A stretch of 64,000 nt of DNA from Neodiprion pinetum (taxonomy: Eukaryota > Arthropoda > Insecta > Hymenoptera > Diprionidae): contig NC_060238.1 of assembly GCF_021155775.2 (NCBI RefSeq), positions 11,371,551 through 11,435,550 on the forward strand. Reading direction: 5' to 3'. Each line of letters starts with the position of its first letter. Within the stretch, counting starts at the first letter, position 1. Below are positions 31,820-43,513 of the stretch, in pieces. The notes under the pieces were generated by a model that saw only the letters and a list, made by a program, of their open reading frames with translations, searched no databases and was not told the DNA's origin. A program made the position numbers and the translations under genes.

Positions 31820-34800
31820 AGCAGACATGCTACTACCACAGATAGCAGATTGCAGACAAACGCAGGATTGGATCACAAACGAGACCAAGACAGCGGCTAT
31901 CTGGGTAAGAGGCGCTGCCCAAGCCCAGATAACCGCTCGTGGCGTCGGGGACGACTACGGCTGGGTTGGGGTAGGCGCTGTCACTTACGTCAGCGTCTAC
32001 CTGACCCGGAACTGCGCCGCGGCGAAGTTCCGGGCGAAGGTTGCGCTCCTCGAGGACGGACTCAGGGACCTGCCCGGGGACCTCGTGGTCGCGGGGGACC
32101 TCAACGCGAGGGCGGTCGAGTGGTGCATGACGGTAACAAACAGACGCCGACGGCTGCTGCTGGAGATCGCCGCAAGGCTGGACCTAGTGGTGGCAAACAC
32201 AGGAGACGTGCCAACGTACAGACGGCCGGGATTTGGAAACTCCATCCCGGACGTAACGATGACGACGGACAGAACTCTGCCACGGATAGGGCGGTGGCGG
32301 GCGCTCGAGGGCTACACGGCCAGCGATCATCAGTACATCGCCTTCGAAGTGGCAGGAGAGACAGGGACGACACGGACGAGAACCCAGCACCCCCCGAGGT
32401 GGAACGTAGACAAACTCAACGTACTGAAGTTCTCGGCGAAGCTGGCGGCAGCGCCGGCCCCAATTACCGACGTCCCCCAGAGCTGACTGGCCGGCGAAGG
32501 GCGGAAAGACTAGCGGACGAGACGGCCAAACCGACGACGCGGCTGTGCGACAGCACAATGCCAAAACGACGGTACGGACGTAACAGACTACCACAATACT
32601 GGTGGACGGACGAGATAGCCGAGCTGCGGAAGAGTTGCCTGGCAAAACTACGACGAATTACGAGAACTGGAGGGAGACCCGAAAGGAAAACCCTTGAGGC
32701 CGAGCACAAGACTGGACGGAAACGACTGACGTAAGCCATCAGAGACGGCAAGACGCGATGCTGGAAGAAGCTCTGCAAGAAGGTGGACCTCGACCCCTAG
32801 GGTGCCGGTTACAAGATTGTGACCGGTGGGCTGGGGGCCCGGATCCCGCCAGAACTCAAGGATGCTAAAACCGCACGACGGATCGTCGACGGACTGTTCC
32901 CGACGCACCCGACGTGTACGGACGCGACGAACGATGAAGAGACCGCGACGCCCACCGTCTTCAGCGCCAAGGAGCTCGTCGGAGCGGCCAAAGCAATGAA
33001 GAGGGGTAAGGCGCCAGGACCGGACGGGGTACAGGCGGAGTTTCTTTGGCTGATAGCGAGCCTGAGGCCGGAGATACTTCTCGACCTCTACAACACGTGC
33101 CTTACGACAGGGACATTCAGCGACCGGTGGAAGGTGACAAGGTTGTTCCTCATCCCAGAGAGTAAGGGTGACCCCAGCAGGCCGTCGGCCTACCGGCCAC
33201 TGAGCTTACTGGACACGACAGGGAAACTGTACGAACAGCTTCTGTGACCACGACTTACGGACGCGATACAGGACGGCGGAGGCCTCTCTGACCAGCAGTT
33301 CAGCTTCCGGAGGGGTCGATCAACGATTGAAGCAATCCGAGCGGAGGTTCACTCTTTCCGGTCAACAGATAGACATTGCCACGCTGTGCGACCCGTCGCG
33401 CTGCTGGTGACACTTGACGTTACGAACGCCTTCAACTCGGCCAGGTGGGTAGATATTCTGGGGTCGCTGAGAGGCGACTTCGGGGTCCCGCCTTACTTGC
33501 TCCGAGTTGTTGAAGACTCCCTTCGGAACAGACGACTGACGTACGAAACGACCGAAGGCCAAGTGACGCGACAGATTACCGCAGGGGTCGCTCAAGGTTT
33601 CATACTAGGACCTGACTTTTATAACGGGATGTACGACAGCCTGCTCAGACTGGAGCTCCCACTTGGCGTTCGCCTGGTCGCTTACGCTGACGACGTGGCA
33701 ACAGTGATAGTCGAGCGAACTCCAGATCTGGCAAAAAACGCACTGAATTAGACAATGAGACAAGTCAGACGGTGGATGACTGACCACAGACTGCGACTCG
33801 CGACGGAAAAGACAGAACTGGTGCTTCTCACCAGAAGACGAATACCGACCACATCACGCATGACGGTCGGGACGGACGATATCGAGACCAGAGGAAAAGT
33901 CAAGTACCTGGGGGTGACCCTGGATACGAGGATGACCTTCTGTCCTCACATACGACGAACGGCTCAGAAGGCGGCTGAAAGGATAGCATCCCTAAGCCGC
34001 CTGATGGCAAACACGAACGGACCAAGACCAGGGAAACGGAGACTTTTGATGTCGACGGTGAACTCGATCCTCCTCTACGGTGCGGAGATTTGAGCAGACT
34101 CCCTGAAGACTGAGAAGTACTGTCACGCAATGACGACGGTACAGAGAGGAAGCGCGTTGAGAATCGCTTGTTCCTATCAGACGTTCTCAGCGCAGGCCGT
34201 TCTGATGGTGGCAGGCGTGATTCCGATGGACCTTGTGGCGATCGAGCGAAAAAGGGTCTACGAAGAAGACGCGGACGTGACCCGATGGGACGCGGCAACG
34301 ACGGAAAGAGATACAACGATACAGACGTGGCAGGAACGGTGGACGGGAGAACCAACGGAATACTGGACGAGACGACCCATTAAGGACCTGAGACCGTGGA
34401 TCCAGAGGGGGTTTGGGGATGTGAATTTTTACGTCACCCAGCTTCCGACCGGCCACGGCTACTTCAGACGCTACCAACACAACCTGAAATGAGTACGGAC
34501 GCCCAACTGTACGTACTGCGGACACGAACAAGACGACGCGGAACACACGTTCTTCGAATGTGGCCGCTGGACAGAACTAAGACACAGACTGGAGACGGTC
34601 GTGGGAGGCATCACTCTCAACAACGTTGTCGAGGTGATGCTCCATAGTACAAAAAGGTGACAACTTGTTGCCACTCACACAGAGACAATCCCACGACGTA
34701 AGAACGCAGACGGCTGCCTGACGTAACACAACTGACGGACTGCCGGCACGGGACGGACGGACGGACAGACTGACAAGACACACACCGACAGAGCTCCCAG

Positions 34801-34993
34801 CTAGAAGTAATATCACCATAGTTCCTGGCTGGGAGCGTTGCACAGGAGGTGGCGGTTTAGTGGGTAGGCCACCCTGGAGTCCCACATCCGCGCTAGCCCG
34901 TATGACTGGCGCAAATCCGTAACTTGGATTCCGCAACTCCTCGGAAAAAAAAAAAAAAAAATTATAATAATAATAATGATAATAATAATCATA
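31820..34993 (+). mobile_element. R1-like non-LTR retrotransposon, 5' truncated copy 1
   Basis: Endonuclease-RT ORF2 of an R1-clade-like element with GC-rich composition unlike its AT-rich surroundings. It lacks ORF1 and the start of the endonuclease. The 3' UTR (34660-34940) is followed by an A run and (ATA)n/(AAT)n. It is inserted in the Polinton between the pVI-like and PolB genes. Confidence 0.85.
31827..34660 (+). pseudogene. R1-like ORF2: APE endonuclease and reverse transcriptase, broken
   Basis: Endonuclease part (31890-32400): VAGDLNARAVEW and YTASDHQYI are the DLNA and SDH motifs of APE-type nucleases. RT part: KRGKAPGPDGVQAEFL (33000), then FNSARW, GVAQGFILGP and VAYADDVATVIV (33680-33720) with the catalytic ADD. 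The C terminus has CTYCGHEQDDAEHTFFEC (about 34505-34560), a CCHC knuckle usual in R1-type ORF2. Frames are broken by stops near 33247, 33751, 34093 and 34490 and by shifts near 32480 and 32735. It cannot be active. Confidence 0.85.
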
Positions 34994-36032
34994 ATAATGA
35001 TGTCGCGGGGGACCTCAACGCGAGGGCGGTCGAGTGGGGCATGACGGCAACGAACAGACGCGGACGGCTGCTGCTGGAGATGGCCGCAAGGCTGGACCTA
35101 GTAGTGGCGAACACGGGAGACGTACCAACGTACAGACGGCCGGATTCGGAGACTTCATCCCGGACGTAACGATGACGACCGACAGAACTCTGCCACGGAT
35201 AGGGCGGTGGCGGGTGCTCGAGGGCTACACGGCCAGCGATCATCATTACATCGCCTTCGAAGTGGCAGGAGAGACAAGGACGACACGGACGAGGACACGG
35301 CACCCCCCGCGGCGGAACGTAGACAAGCTCGACGTACTGAAGTTCTCGGCGGAGCTGGCGGCAGCGCCGGCCCCAACTACCGACGTCCCCCCAGAGCTGA
35401 CTGGCCGGCAAAGGGCGGAAAGACTGGCGGACGGGACGGCCAAACTGACGACGCGGCTGTGCGACAGCACAATGCCAAAACGACGGTACGGACTAACAGA
35501 CCACCACAATACTGGTGGACGGACGAGATAGCCGAGCTGCGGAAGAGTTGCCTGGCAAAACGACGACGGGTTACGAGGGCTGGAGGGAGACCCGAGAGGT
35601 AAACCCTTCAGGCCGAGTACAGGACTGAACGGAAACGACTGACGTACGCCATCAGAGACAGCAAGACGCGATGCTGGAAGAAGCTCTGCGAGGAGGTGGA
35701 CCGCGACCCCTGGGGTGCCGGTTACAAGATTGTGACCGGTAGGCTGGGGGCCCGGATCCCGCCAGAACTCAAGGATGCTGAAACCGCACAACGAATCGTC
35801 GACGGACTGTTCCCGACGCACCCGACGCGTACGGACGCGACAGACGACGACAGAGCTCCCAGCTAGAAGTAATATCACCATAGTTCCTGGCTGGGAGCGT
35901 TGCACAGGAGGTGGCGGTTTAGTGAGTAGGCCACCCTGGAGTCCCACATCCGCGCTAGCCCGTATGACTGGCGCTAATCCGTAACTTGGATTCCGCAACT
36001 CCTCGGAAAAAAAAAAAAAAAAAAAAAAAAAA

Positions 36033-36069
<37 letters not shown>

Positions 36070-36080
36070 TTAATAATAAT
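34994..36080 (+). mobile_element. R1-like non-LTR copy 2, truncated and internally deleted
   Basis: Starts at GTCGCGGGGGACCTCAACGC (within the DLNA motif of the endonuclease) directly after the tail of copy 1. It follows copy 1 closely to about 35850, then jumps to the 3' UTR (GACAGAGCTCCCAGC), skipping the RT. It ends with a long A run (36008-36033) and an (AAT)n tail. Frames are broken. Confidence 0.85.
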
Positions 36081-36437
36081 AAAAATAATAAAAGTCATAA
36101 AGATAATCATAATCTTAATGACAATATGCAATTTTGCTGTACAATTATTACACATTTCATTTTTTGGAAAACTTTTTTTCATTCTCTGAAAACTTTTTTC
36201 CGCCTGATGATGGATCGTTCGAGGCGTCAAACATCAGATATTAACATCAATTCTACGTCTACAGTTCATCCTATAGCTATTGGGGGGCTGGCACAAACCC
36301 CCATGGTACGGTGTCGGTCTGTCTAGGTATCAATTGCCGCTTGTCATCCTGCCAGCTCAGAGCCAATTTTTTTGTACGATCGTGCTTACTTTGTGTTTTT
36401 TGCTGCGTAATAAACACTGTGGAAGAGTCTACTTTCG
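36081..36437. other. No gene recognised
   Basis: AT-rich Polinton sequence after the non-LTR tail and before the PolB stop. It may contain 3' flank of PolB. It carries TTTTTGGAAAAC repeats but no conserved ORF. Confidence 0.4.
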
Positions 36438-39400
36438 CTAAGTTATCAGACAGCGCTTATAATCATCAAACGTGATGCTATTTATTGATGAATTTCTTAC
36501 GCCCTTGGCGTACTTACTCACTTTCACGCCACCGTCATATTTTTTCCCATCCTCACCCATCGTAGTAAACGTGTTCAGCTTTGCTCGCAGTCCCACAAAC
36601 TCTGTCATGATTTCACTATTATTTTCATCCTTCATTAGCCCTAGTTGTTTTTTGTTTTTAAGGGGAATGCCATACACATTGTCGGGCGGATAGTCAGAGG
36701 TGTCGAACATTGTATCTACATCACGTTTGATGATATCGTGGAAATTAGGCACATCGAATTAATAAATAAGGCTGTCCGTGTCGGTATACATCAATTCAGC
36801 CTGTTCATTCAAAAAGTTGGTTTTAATATAATTATAGTGGAAATCGTAGAGAAAGATTTTTGACAGATCTAGAATTGATGCGCCGACGTGAATAGGTTTA
36901 GCGAAGTGAACTTTGACACGATTTATTTCAATGATAACCATATCAGTGTCAAATACGGTGCAGCTGTGAAAGTTTGCTATGGCGATAAGCGTTCTCGCAC
37001 CACCTTTTCCCTTCCATCTTGTAACCAATTTAACATCTTTATGATTCCGCACATTCTCCACAGTCTTGCCGAACACAGCGTTATTCATGAGTTTGTAAAA
37101 GTTTTTCTCAAATTCATTCCTAGACCGCTTACGCATGTCTGTATTGAGCGTGATGTAAGGCTCGAGCCATGGAGATTGTGCAAACTTCAAAATTCTGTGC
37201 ACTTCTGTTACTTTTGATCCTAAACTCAAACACTGTTTCAAATTACGAAAAGTGCAATATATACTTTGTTTTGGGGTGAAGGGTGGTCGCGAGTTTGGCA
37301 TTTTCACTACCTGAAGGAGTAAAATGTTCGGGACAAAGAGGTAAGTCTTTGTGATCCTCGTCGAGTTCCACAGGGTAGTCCAAATCTACCTCTAGAAAGC
37401 AGCCGATCGGCGAATCGTCCGGATGGTTCGTGATATCGATGTGCTGATACTCCCACTCGAACGAACCGATTGGTAAATGCACGCTTATAGCTGCACCGTA
37501 CAGGTTATTCACGTCAAAATACATGAGATACGATTCCGCTTTGTTTGGATCAAAATCTTTTCCCATGAGTCTATTATTGGTCCGAGCGTGTTGATTGGAA
37601 CATTGCGCTACGCCGCCTTGAATGGCTCTTTCAATAAATAACACTATTTCAGGGTTGTCTAAAAGTTGCAAATTTACATTGGTATGCTTGAGCATCGCGT
37701 CAAAGGCAAGTCCCGGTGCAGTGTAGTAGTGCAACGGATCTAAATTGTATGCTTTGAAGCAGCTAGCGCGGAAATTTTCGAAAATATTAGCAAGCAAAAG
37801 AACATCGGTCTTCAAATATAAATCTGAGTAGCCCCCCAATGACTGTAAATGAAATTTCCTCCAAACAGTTTTCGCGTGCTCGTAATCGGTGTCCGGAATA
37901 TTAGCATCGCAGAGGTGTGAGTAGAAATGCTTCTTTGCAGGTGATCGCGGTTCATCGAGTTTCCCCCAACAATCGACGTATTCATAGGGAAAAACGCCTT
38001 TCCGGATCATCAAACTGAACTGAGTCGGGTTATCATAAAATTTGCGTGTTATGCGTTTATCGGTATCGGTCAAATATGTGGAAAGTTTATCGATGCTGCT
38101 AGATATAAATCAGAACGAATCGATGAATCTCAAGTGCATCATTGTTCCATCGACGCGTTTCGTGAAGGATATATATTTTTCCTTATTTATGGGTAGCAAT
38201 GTAATTTTACCGGGAAAAGTTGACGCGAGGGATTTCATTAAAAAGTGAGAATCGTAACCGGACAAATTGTGGAAAACTGTTGGAATTGTGTGCGACTCTC
38301 TGAAATTCAAATTACACCGATTATGAGCAGGACCACGATATTTACCCGTAAAGTGACAGTGATCGTAACACTTTTTCTCCTCAGGGGTGAACGGTTTTTC
38401 GCAAATATAACAATTCTTCGCGTGCATGTGACGATCGCGTTGCACTCGGGTTAGAGACTTCATCGGAATTATGTTTTTGACGCGTGACTCTACTTGAATA
38501 GATAAATCTTTGATCTAATGCATAAACCAATCTATGCAATCGACACCGCGTTCACCGTGGAACCCCGATAAAGTCTCATGTACGCGCAATGTACATAGTA
38601 CGCTACGCTGTGCGGGATATGCTTTTGAATTTCACAAGTCTTACGAGTTTCAAATTCATCTACAGTTTCAGGAATTGATACACATTCGAGATCGGCCTAT
38701 ACGACGAATGAAACGGTGCCTTTGTTTTGAAAATTGGAAAATACTAAATTTTTACACTTGGGAAATTCCATGCGTACTTTATTTAGCATAATACAATCTT
38801 GTCGATGATTGTCGTAGGCGTGTTTCACGCTAAAGTGGCACAAACAATTGTCACATAAAAACAGTCGACCATCATAATCAGACAATTGTTTGCTCACCAA
38901 TCGGGAAAGATCTTAAATCCAAGCAAAGTGGAATCTCGGTGCAAACTCACCAGTCATATCGTCTTCCGGATTACTCTCAACCATTAGAAGATGAATCGTG
39001 TCAATGTTTACGGTATGCGAATTTTTACTCAAATAAATTGGCACAATGACGCTTTTATTCGATTTTGCATGATGCGAAAAAGTTTGAGATTCTGTACCAT
39101 ATACATTGATGCGCAAATTATTCAATCTCTCAAGCTTTTTCACATTATGTCGAGTAGCAGGGAATTTGATACCTGTACAGTCCAACTCGGAAATATATCG
39201 ATGATAACGGCTAATCCTTTCAGTGTGGGTGTTGACCGGGTAGAGGGCTGCTATGACGGACCAGAGAAGACATCTTTCGTACACGTTCCTCACGTTCACC
39301 ACAGCCTTCTTCCGTTGAATGTCTTGGGGCAGCTCGATGAATGTTGAAGCCCCCGGGGCGAGAGGCTGGTAAAGATTGATGTTTACAGCGATGTTGAGGA

Positions 39401-40052
39401 TCTCAATCATACTCCAGCCGGAATCACATTGCTTGAAATCTTCCACCTTTGATAGCAGATCACCCCGTGCACGTGTAAACCAACCATTTATATCGCTCAA
39501 TGGGAGAAGAATCGTCACGTTGGAGGTGTTGAAACTCTCGACTTTGGTGGAGATCTCTTCGTGTTGGACATTTCCGAATTTGCAGGATAATATGAGGTTA
39601 ACCTTCACATTTCCCTCTTCGCGCAGTATCAGCTCCAACTTCTCGGTGACGACGCGCTGCACATCGTCCAGAAAGGCGTCTACATTTTTATGACGGAGAT
39701 TTGTGACAACCCCCGTTCTGATTCGGCTGGCAAAATAGCTATCCACGTCGTCCCATTGTACACCCGCAGGAGTACCGATATTTTCACCCGTCACCACTGT
39801 GCGCTGCTGCAACTGCTTGATCTTTGTCACCCAAGATTGCTGGAGTGCGATCGTATGTTGGATCCGTATTTTCGCTTTAACGGTTGTTCCTCGTTGCATG
39901 GAAATATGGCACAGAACTTGGATATCCGCAATTCCAATATCAGCCCAATGATTGATGACAGCGTCATTCTCTTCTCCGGGTGGTTGCTCTCTCAGCAAAT
40001 TGTAGGTCCCCTCCATCTGCTCCGCAAGTCCCATATACGCTTCGACTGCCAT
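36438..40052 (-). pseudogene. polB: Polinton protein-primed DNA polymerase B, broken into six frames
   Basis: Runs from an ATG at 40052 to 36438, about 1200 codons, normal for Polintons. N-terminal domain 40052-38913 (intact, 379 codons; ELPQDIQRKKAVVNV is a family block). A zinc-finger/viral endonuclease-like segment follows (38900-38697, CDNCLCHFSVKHAYDNH). 38463-38110 has CYICEKPFTPEEK, DHCHFTGKYRGPAHNRC and the exonuclease-type HNLSGYDSHF. 38073-37243 has motif A FDVNNLYGAA, 37307-36759 motif B (KLMNNAVFGKTVEN) and motif C YTDTDSLI, and 36752-36438 the C terminus. Frameshifts or stops separate the pieces. It copied the element from protein-primed ends. Confidence 0.9.
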
Positions 40053-40144
40053 GGCTTTGACGTCGATATAAGCTGAACTTTGTATAACTTTTTAGACTTG
40101 CACGTATCGTGTAGGACTGACGAGTCTGCATCGGATGCGTTGAG

Positions 40145-40339
40145 CTTATATGTATATAGGCCGATAGATCGCAAGAATTTGAGATCGGTGCGCACTGCGT
40201 TCTGCGCATACCGGAGGGTAAAATGACGTCAGAGATGCGGTTCGCACTGCGTTCTGCGCATCACGGAGGGAAAAATGACGTCAGAGATGCGGTGCGCACT
40301 GCGTTCTGCGCATCTCGGAGGGAAAAATGACGTCAGAGA
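40145..40339 (-). promoter_or_regulatory. Probable PolB promoter: TATA box and three CRE-bearing tandem repeats
   Basis: On the minus strand upstream of the PolB start lies CCTATATACATATAAG (about 40146-40161). Further out are three tandem 51-52 bp units (from 40189, 40240 and 40292), each with GCACTGCGTTCTGCGCAT and a perfect palindromic CRE, TGACGTCA, at 40224-40231, 40276-40283 and 40328-40335. CRE sites bind CREB/ATF-family factors. The regular spacing of about five helical turns suggests a strong inducible promoter. Activity is inference. Confidence 0.6.
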
Positions 40340-41141
40340 CGACTGGGGTCCGCAGTCCCCGCCCCCACCATCCCCAAATTTTTGCGGTTTATTGCTCGTT
40401 TGAAGTCACCCGGTTCCGCAGCTGCATCTTGCCTTAAAGCGTGTTGGAACAGGTTTTCACCCTCTCCCCCTCCCCCTCTCCACGAACCCACCGCCGCCTA
40501 AAGTAGTTTTTGGGTTTTATGAGTCATCAAGCAGCGTGGGCCATGTGGCGGGAAAAATCGATCAACGAAAAGCAGGTAGCAAACAGTGTTTGGTGTAAGA
40601 AAAATCTTGTCTTGCCCGCTCCTGACCGGCTGGTAGGTGTACACACAGTTTTGGGTTTTACGACTCTTCATAGCGAACAAGTCCGAGCCTGCACATCCCC
40701 AACCATATAAGCGTGAGGTATGCAACGGAAAGCTGGCGAGCTCTTGAGAAAATTTTCTCCTAGCTTATACCGCCTCCCCCGCGTCACTCTTTTGTCTGTA
40801 TGTTACGTGGTGCGTGCTTTACGAATGATTGGCCGGCCGGGTTTTGCTCGGTGGAGGGTTGTGCGAGTCCTTTAGTATCAATTCGAACAGCGGTTTGAAA
40901 ACTTTTTTGGTAATTTTAAAAAATCCTTCGTGTCAAAACAGGCGTTTATGATAAAGTGAGCTGTGAGAAAGAAAAAAAATCTGTGTTCTTTTGAAAAATC
41001 TCAAGACTTCAACGAGTTTATATTTTCTGTGAGTACTTTATAGAATACACATATATATGTATATGGTGCTACGCCAATCCTCATACGATACTGTGCATGT
41101 TGATTTGAATTCCGTAATGATTATCGCATTTGATTAGTATG
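40340..41141. other. No gene recognised
   Basis: Polinton sequence between the PolB promoter and the TTAA element. It has C-rich stretches near 40350-40370 and 40463-40480. The 66-codon ORF at 40510 is not recognisable. A lost rightward gene might have started here. Confidence 0.35.
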
Positions 41142-41145
41142 TTAA

Positions 41146-42712
41146 GGGCGTTGCCTAGCTAGAAAGCGCGGGCTACTCCGCTTCCCGCGTTAACTCTAGC
41201 GAGAGAGAGAGTAAGAAACAAGTGAGAAGAAGCAACCGAGCTGTCGATGGAGTGGGGCGGGTGACGCGGCTAGTCTCTTCCCCCCCTTACGGGCATTTGG
41301 ATTCAAATACTTTCAAACAGCCCAATGTGCCGCGCTCGGCACGACGCAGTACCTGATGAATAATAGAAAAAAAAGAGACTCCTTTCAGATTCCACTTGAA
41401 AAATTTACTAGTAATACAGAATTTAATAAGGAACCCAAAACAATTTTTTTTATAATTCAAAAACTTATCATTAATGAGGTAAAAATCGTCGAACCTTTGA
41501 ATTGTTTATAAAAATTGGGATTTGCAATAATGTTCAACATAACATTTTTTTTATGAAAGCTTATTCGTTCACCTTCCGAATGCACTGTAAATGATGTCTT
41601 TACGTCGAATAGAACCGGATATATGCGCGCTCCTTTTGCATCAAAATTGAATGATTGTCTGGTAACTTTCGAAAACAAACATAATTCGGACGAACACCAA
41701 AATGCGTATCGATTCTTTTTGTCTTTATTTCATGTGAAAAGAAGTATGAATATATTGAAAAAATACGAGGTCATTTTTTGATTGACGTGACGTAGAATTC
41801 CCCGTACGTACGATGATGTAGATATACATTCTTAATATTTCAACAAAAATTATATTCACCGGCATCCGTATTTCTACGCAATGCGATCACGGGACTGATA
41901 ATAATCTAATAGCCGGTATTCATAGTCAGGTTCGATTTGTCGGACTGTCTTGAGTCAGCTCAAAGCATAAGCTTGATCGGCTGAGAGCTGTTCCTAATAC
42001 AGTTTCGAAAATAATACGGAACTATTCATGAATACCGACCAGACGTCTTCACAGGTAATTTTGAATTGAAAATTGCAACGAATAGCTGTTAGCAAATTCA
42101 TGATATAACAACAAATATATCATCAATCTCCCAGGTCTCACCACGTGGAGGTCGCTATCAAACAGAGACCCACCTAACCCGTCCCTACCTCCCAACCATG
42201 ATCGGGTTTGCACCAAACAAATAAAAAATGATAAAAAATAATATAAAATGATGAAAGTGAAATTGAACTCGTTTAAACTTAATGAACATAATCACGAAAT
42301 CTTTATGAAAAGTATCTCATAGAAATTGAATTGAAACAGTATAAGTGAAACATGACAGTAATCTTGATAGAGAAAATTGATATCATAACAAGGCATCGAG
42401 CATTGTAAACATTATATGGCTAAATAAATTCTATAGAAAGCGCAACCTAATGAAAAAATAAGCTACAGAATATTTACATAATATATAGGTATATACGCAG
42501 TTTGGTCAGACTGCAAAAAGTATTCGTGAATGAATAATCAGATATATAATTATAACGATATGACTAGCAAATTTTTGGCACAGTAATACACATAACTAAC
42601 TAAACATAAATCACAGAAATATTGCACGTAAGGTATATACAAAGCTATCATATTTATGAACATATGTACGTATATTTATATGACAGTTTTTTATCGTCTG
42701 TCGGTCGGGAAT
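41146..42712. other. 3' flank of the TTAA element, AT-rich
   Basis: No gene. The first ~100 bases include CGCGGGCTACTCCGCTTCCCGCG, a small inverted repeat, and a GAGAGAGAG run. A small fold-back lies at 41914-42037: GGTATTCATAGT on the left and ACTATTCATGAATACC on the right, perhaps a short MITE. Confidence 0.4.
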
Positions 42713-43513
42713 TTACTTTTTCTTTCGCGCGGCCTTCTGGGCTTCGATGATTTGAGGGGGTTCGCGGATTGAGAGTTGTCGGGCGCGTCTAGAATCTACG
42801 ATCTCGGGTAATAAATAAAAGTGAAAGAAATCTGCTAATTTATTCTCCATTTTTTCGGTCCAGAATTTATCGTCACGTTTCATTTTATCAAAAATCAATC
42901 CCTTTGGCGTCCAAACTATAAAACAGCACCACTTCCTATTTGTAATGTGTAGAAGACCTTGGACCTGATACATGTAATTATGAGAAAGATCTAACTTTGG
43001 TTTTCCATCGATTATTTTCATGAATTCAATTTTCTTTGACTCTATGCCCTCCATTGGAGTCAACTCTTTTGCCGATGCTGGGCACTTGACTTCTACGACC
43101 GCGTCTTTACCTATTAGCCCATCCGGCGATGCCGCAAGGAAGGGTAATGCCTTGTCCACCACTAGACCACTGCTATCAACAGTAACAGAAAGTTCGGCAG
43201 CGAACTGACCTATTGCTATGGGCTCTTTTTCTGTGCCCCACCTTGTATTTGAATTTCCATGGAAATCGCCGTAGCGGATGCGTTCTACTAATTTAGCACA
43301 AGATGTTCGTGGCCTTCGCTTACAAATTTCACCGAAAACTGAGGCAGTCAAACGCTTTCTTCTCTGTTCGTACCATGCGATTGACGAACTCTGCCCCATT
43401 GTTTGTCGCTCGATTTCCAATAGGTCCTCCGAATACAAGCTCTGCACGAATGTCCTTTGAGCAGACGCCAATTCATCCACCTGATTGCCGTGGACAAGCA
43501 GCATCTGGGCCAT
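42713..43513 (-). CDS. YqaJ-like recombinase/exonuclease domain
   Basis: 266 codons, intact. PD-(D/E)XK nuclease of the YqaJ/lambda-exonuclease type: WYEQRRKRLTASVFG, RWGTEKEPIAIGQF, then the metal-binding pair FLAASPDGLIG (Asp) and VVEVKCPAS (Glu-X-Lys), and HNYMYQVQGLLHIT. It begins 41 bases inside the end of the transposase frame but in another phase, so the two may be joined by an intron, a frameshift or a mutation; in related animal proteins, as I recall, the two domains are in one chain. The likely role is processing or repair of transposition ends. The C terminus is basic (AARKKK). Confidence 0.82.
   Translation of the reverse strand: MAQMLLVHGNQVDELASAQRTFVQSLYSEDLLEIERQTMGQSSSIAWYEQRRKRLTASVFGEICKRRPRTSCAKLVERIRYGDFHGNSNTRWGTEKEPIAIGQFAAELSVTVDSSGLVVDKALPFLAASPDGLIGKDAVVEVKCPASAKELTPMEGIESKKIEFMKIIDGKPKLDLSHNYMYQVQGLLHITNRKWCCFIVWTPKGLIFDKMKRDDKFWTEKMENKLADFFHFYLLPEIVDSRRARQLSIREPPQIIEAQKAARKKK

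Noticed and set aside
31597..31888. His/Tyr and Pro/Leu repeat proteins
   Set aside because: Read-through of the GTA/GTG microsatellite.
35246..35998. 250-codon minus-strand ORF in non-LTR copy 2
   Set aside because: Antisense of a GC-rich endonuclease region; similar antisense ORFs exist in copy 1.
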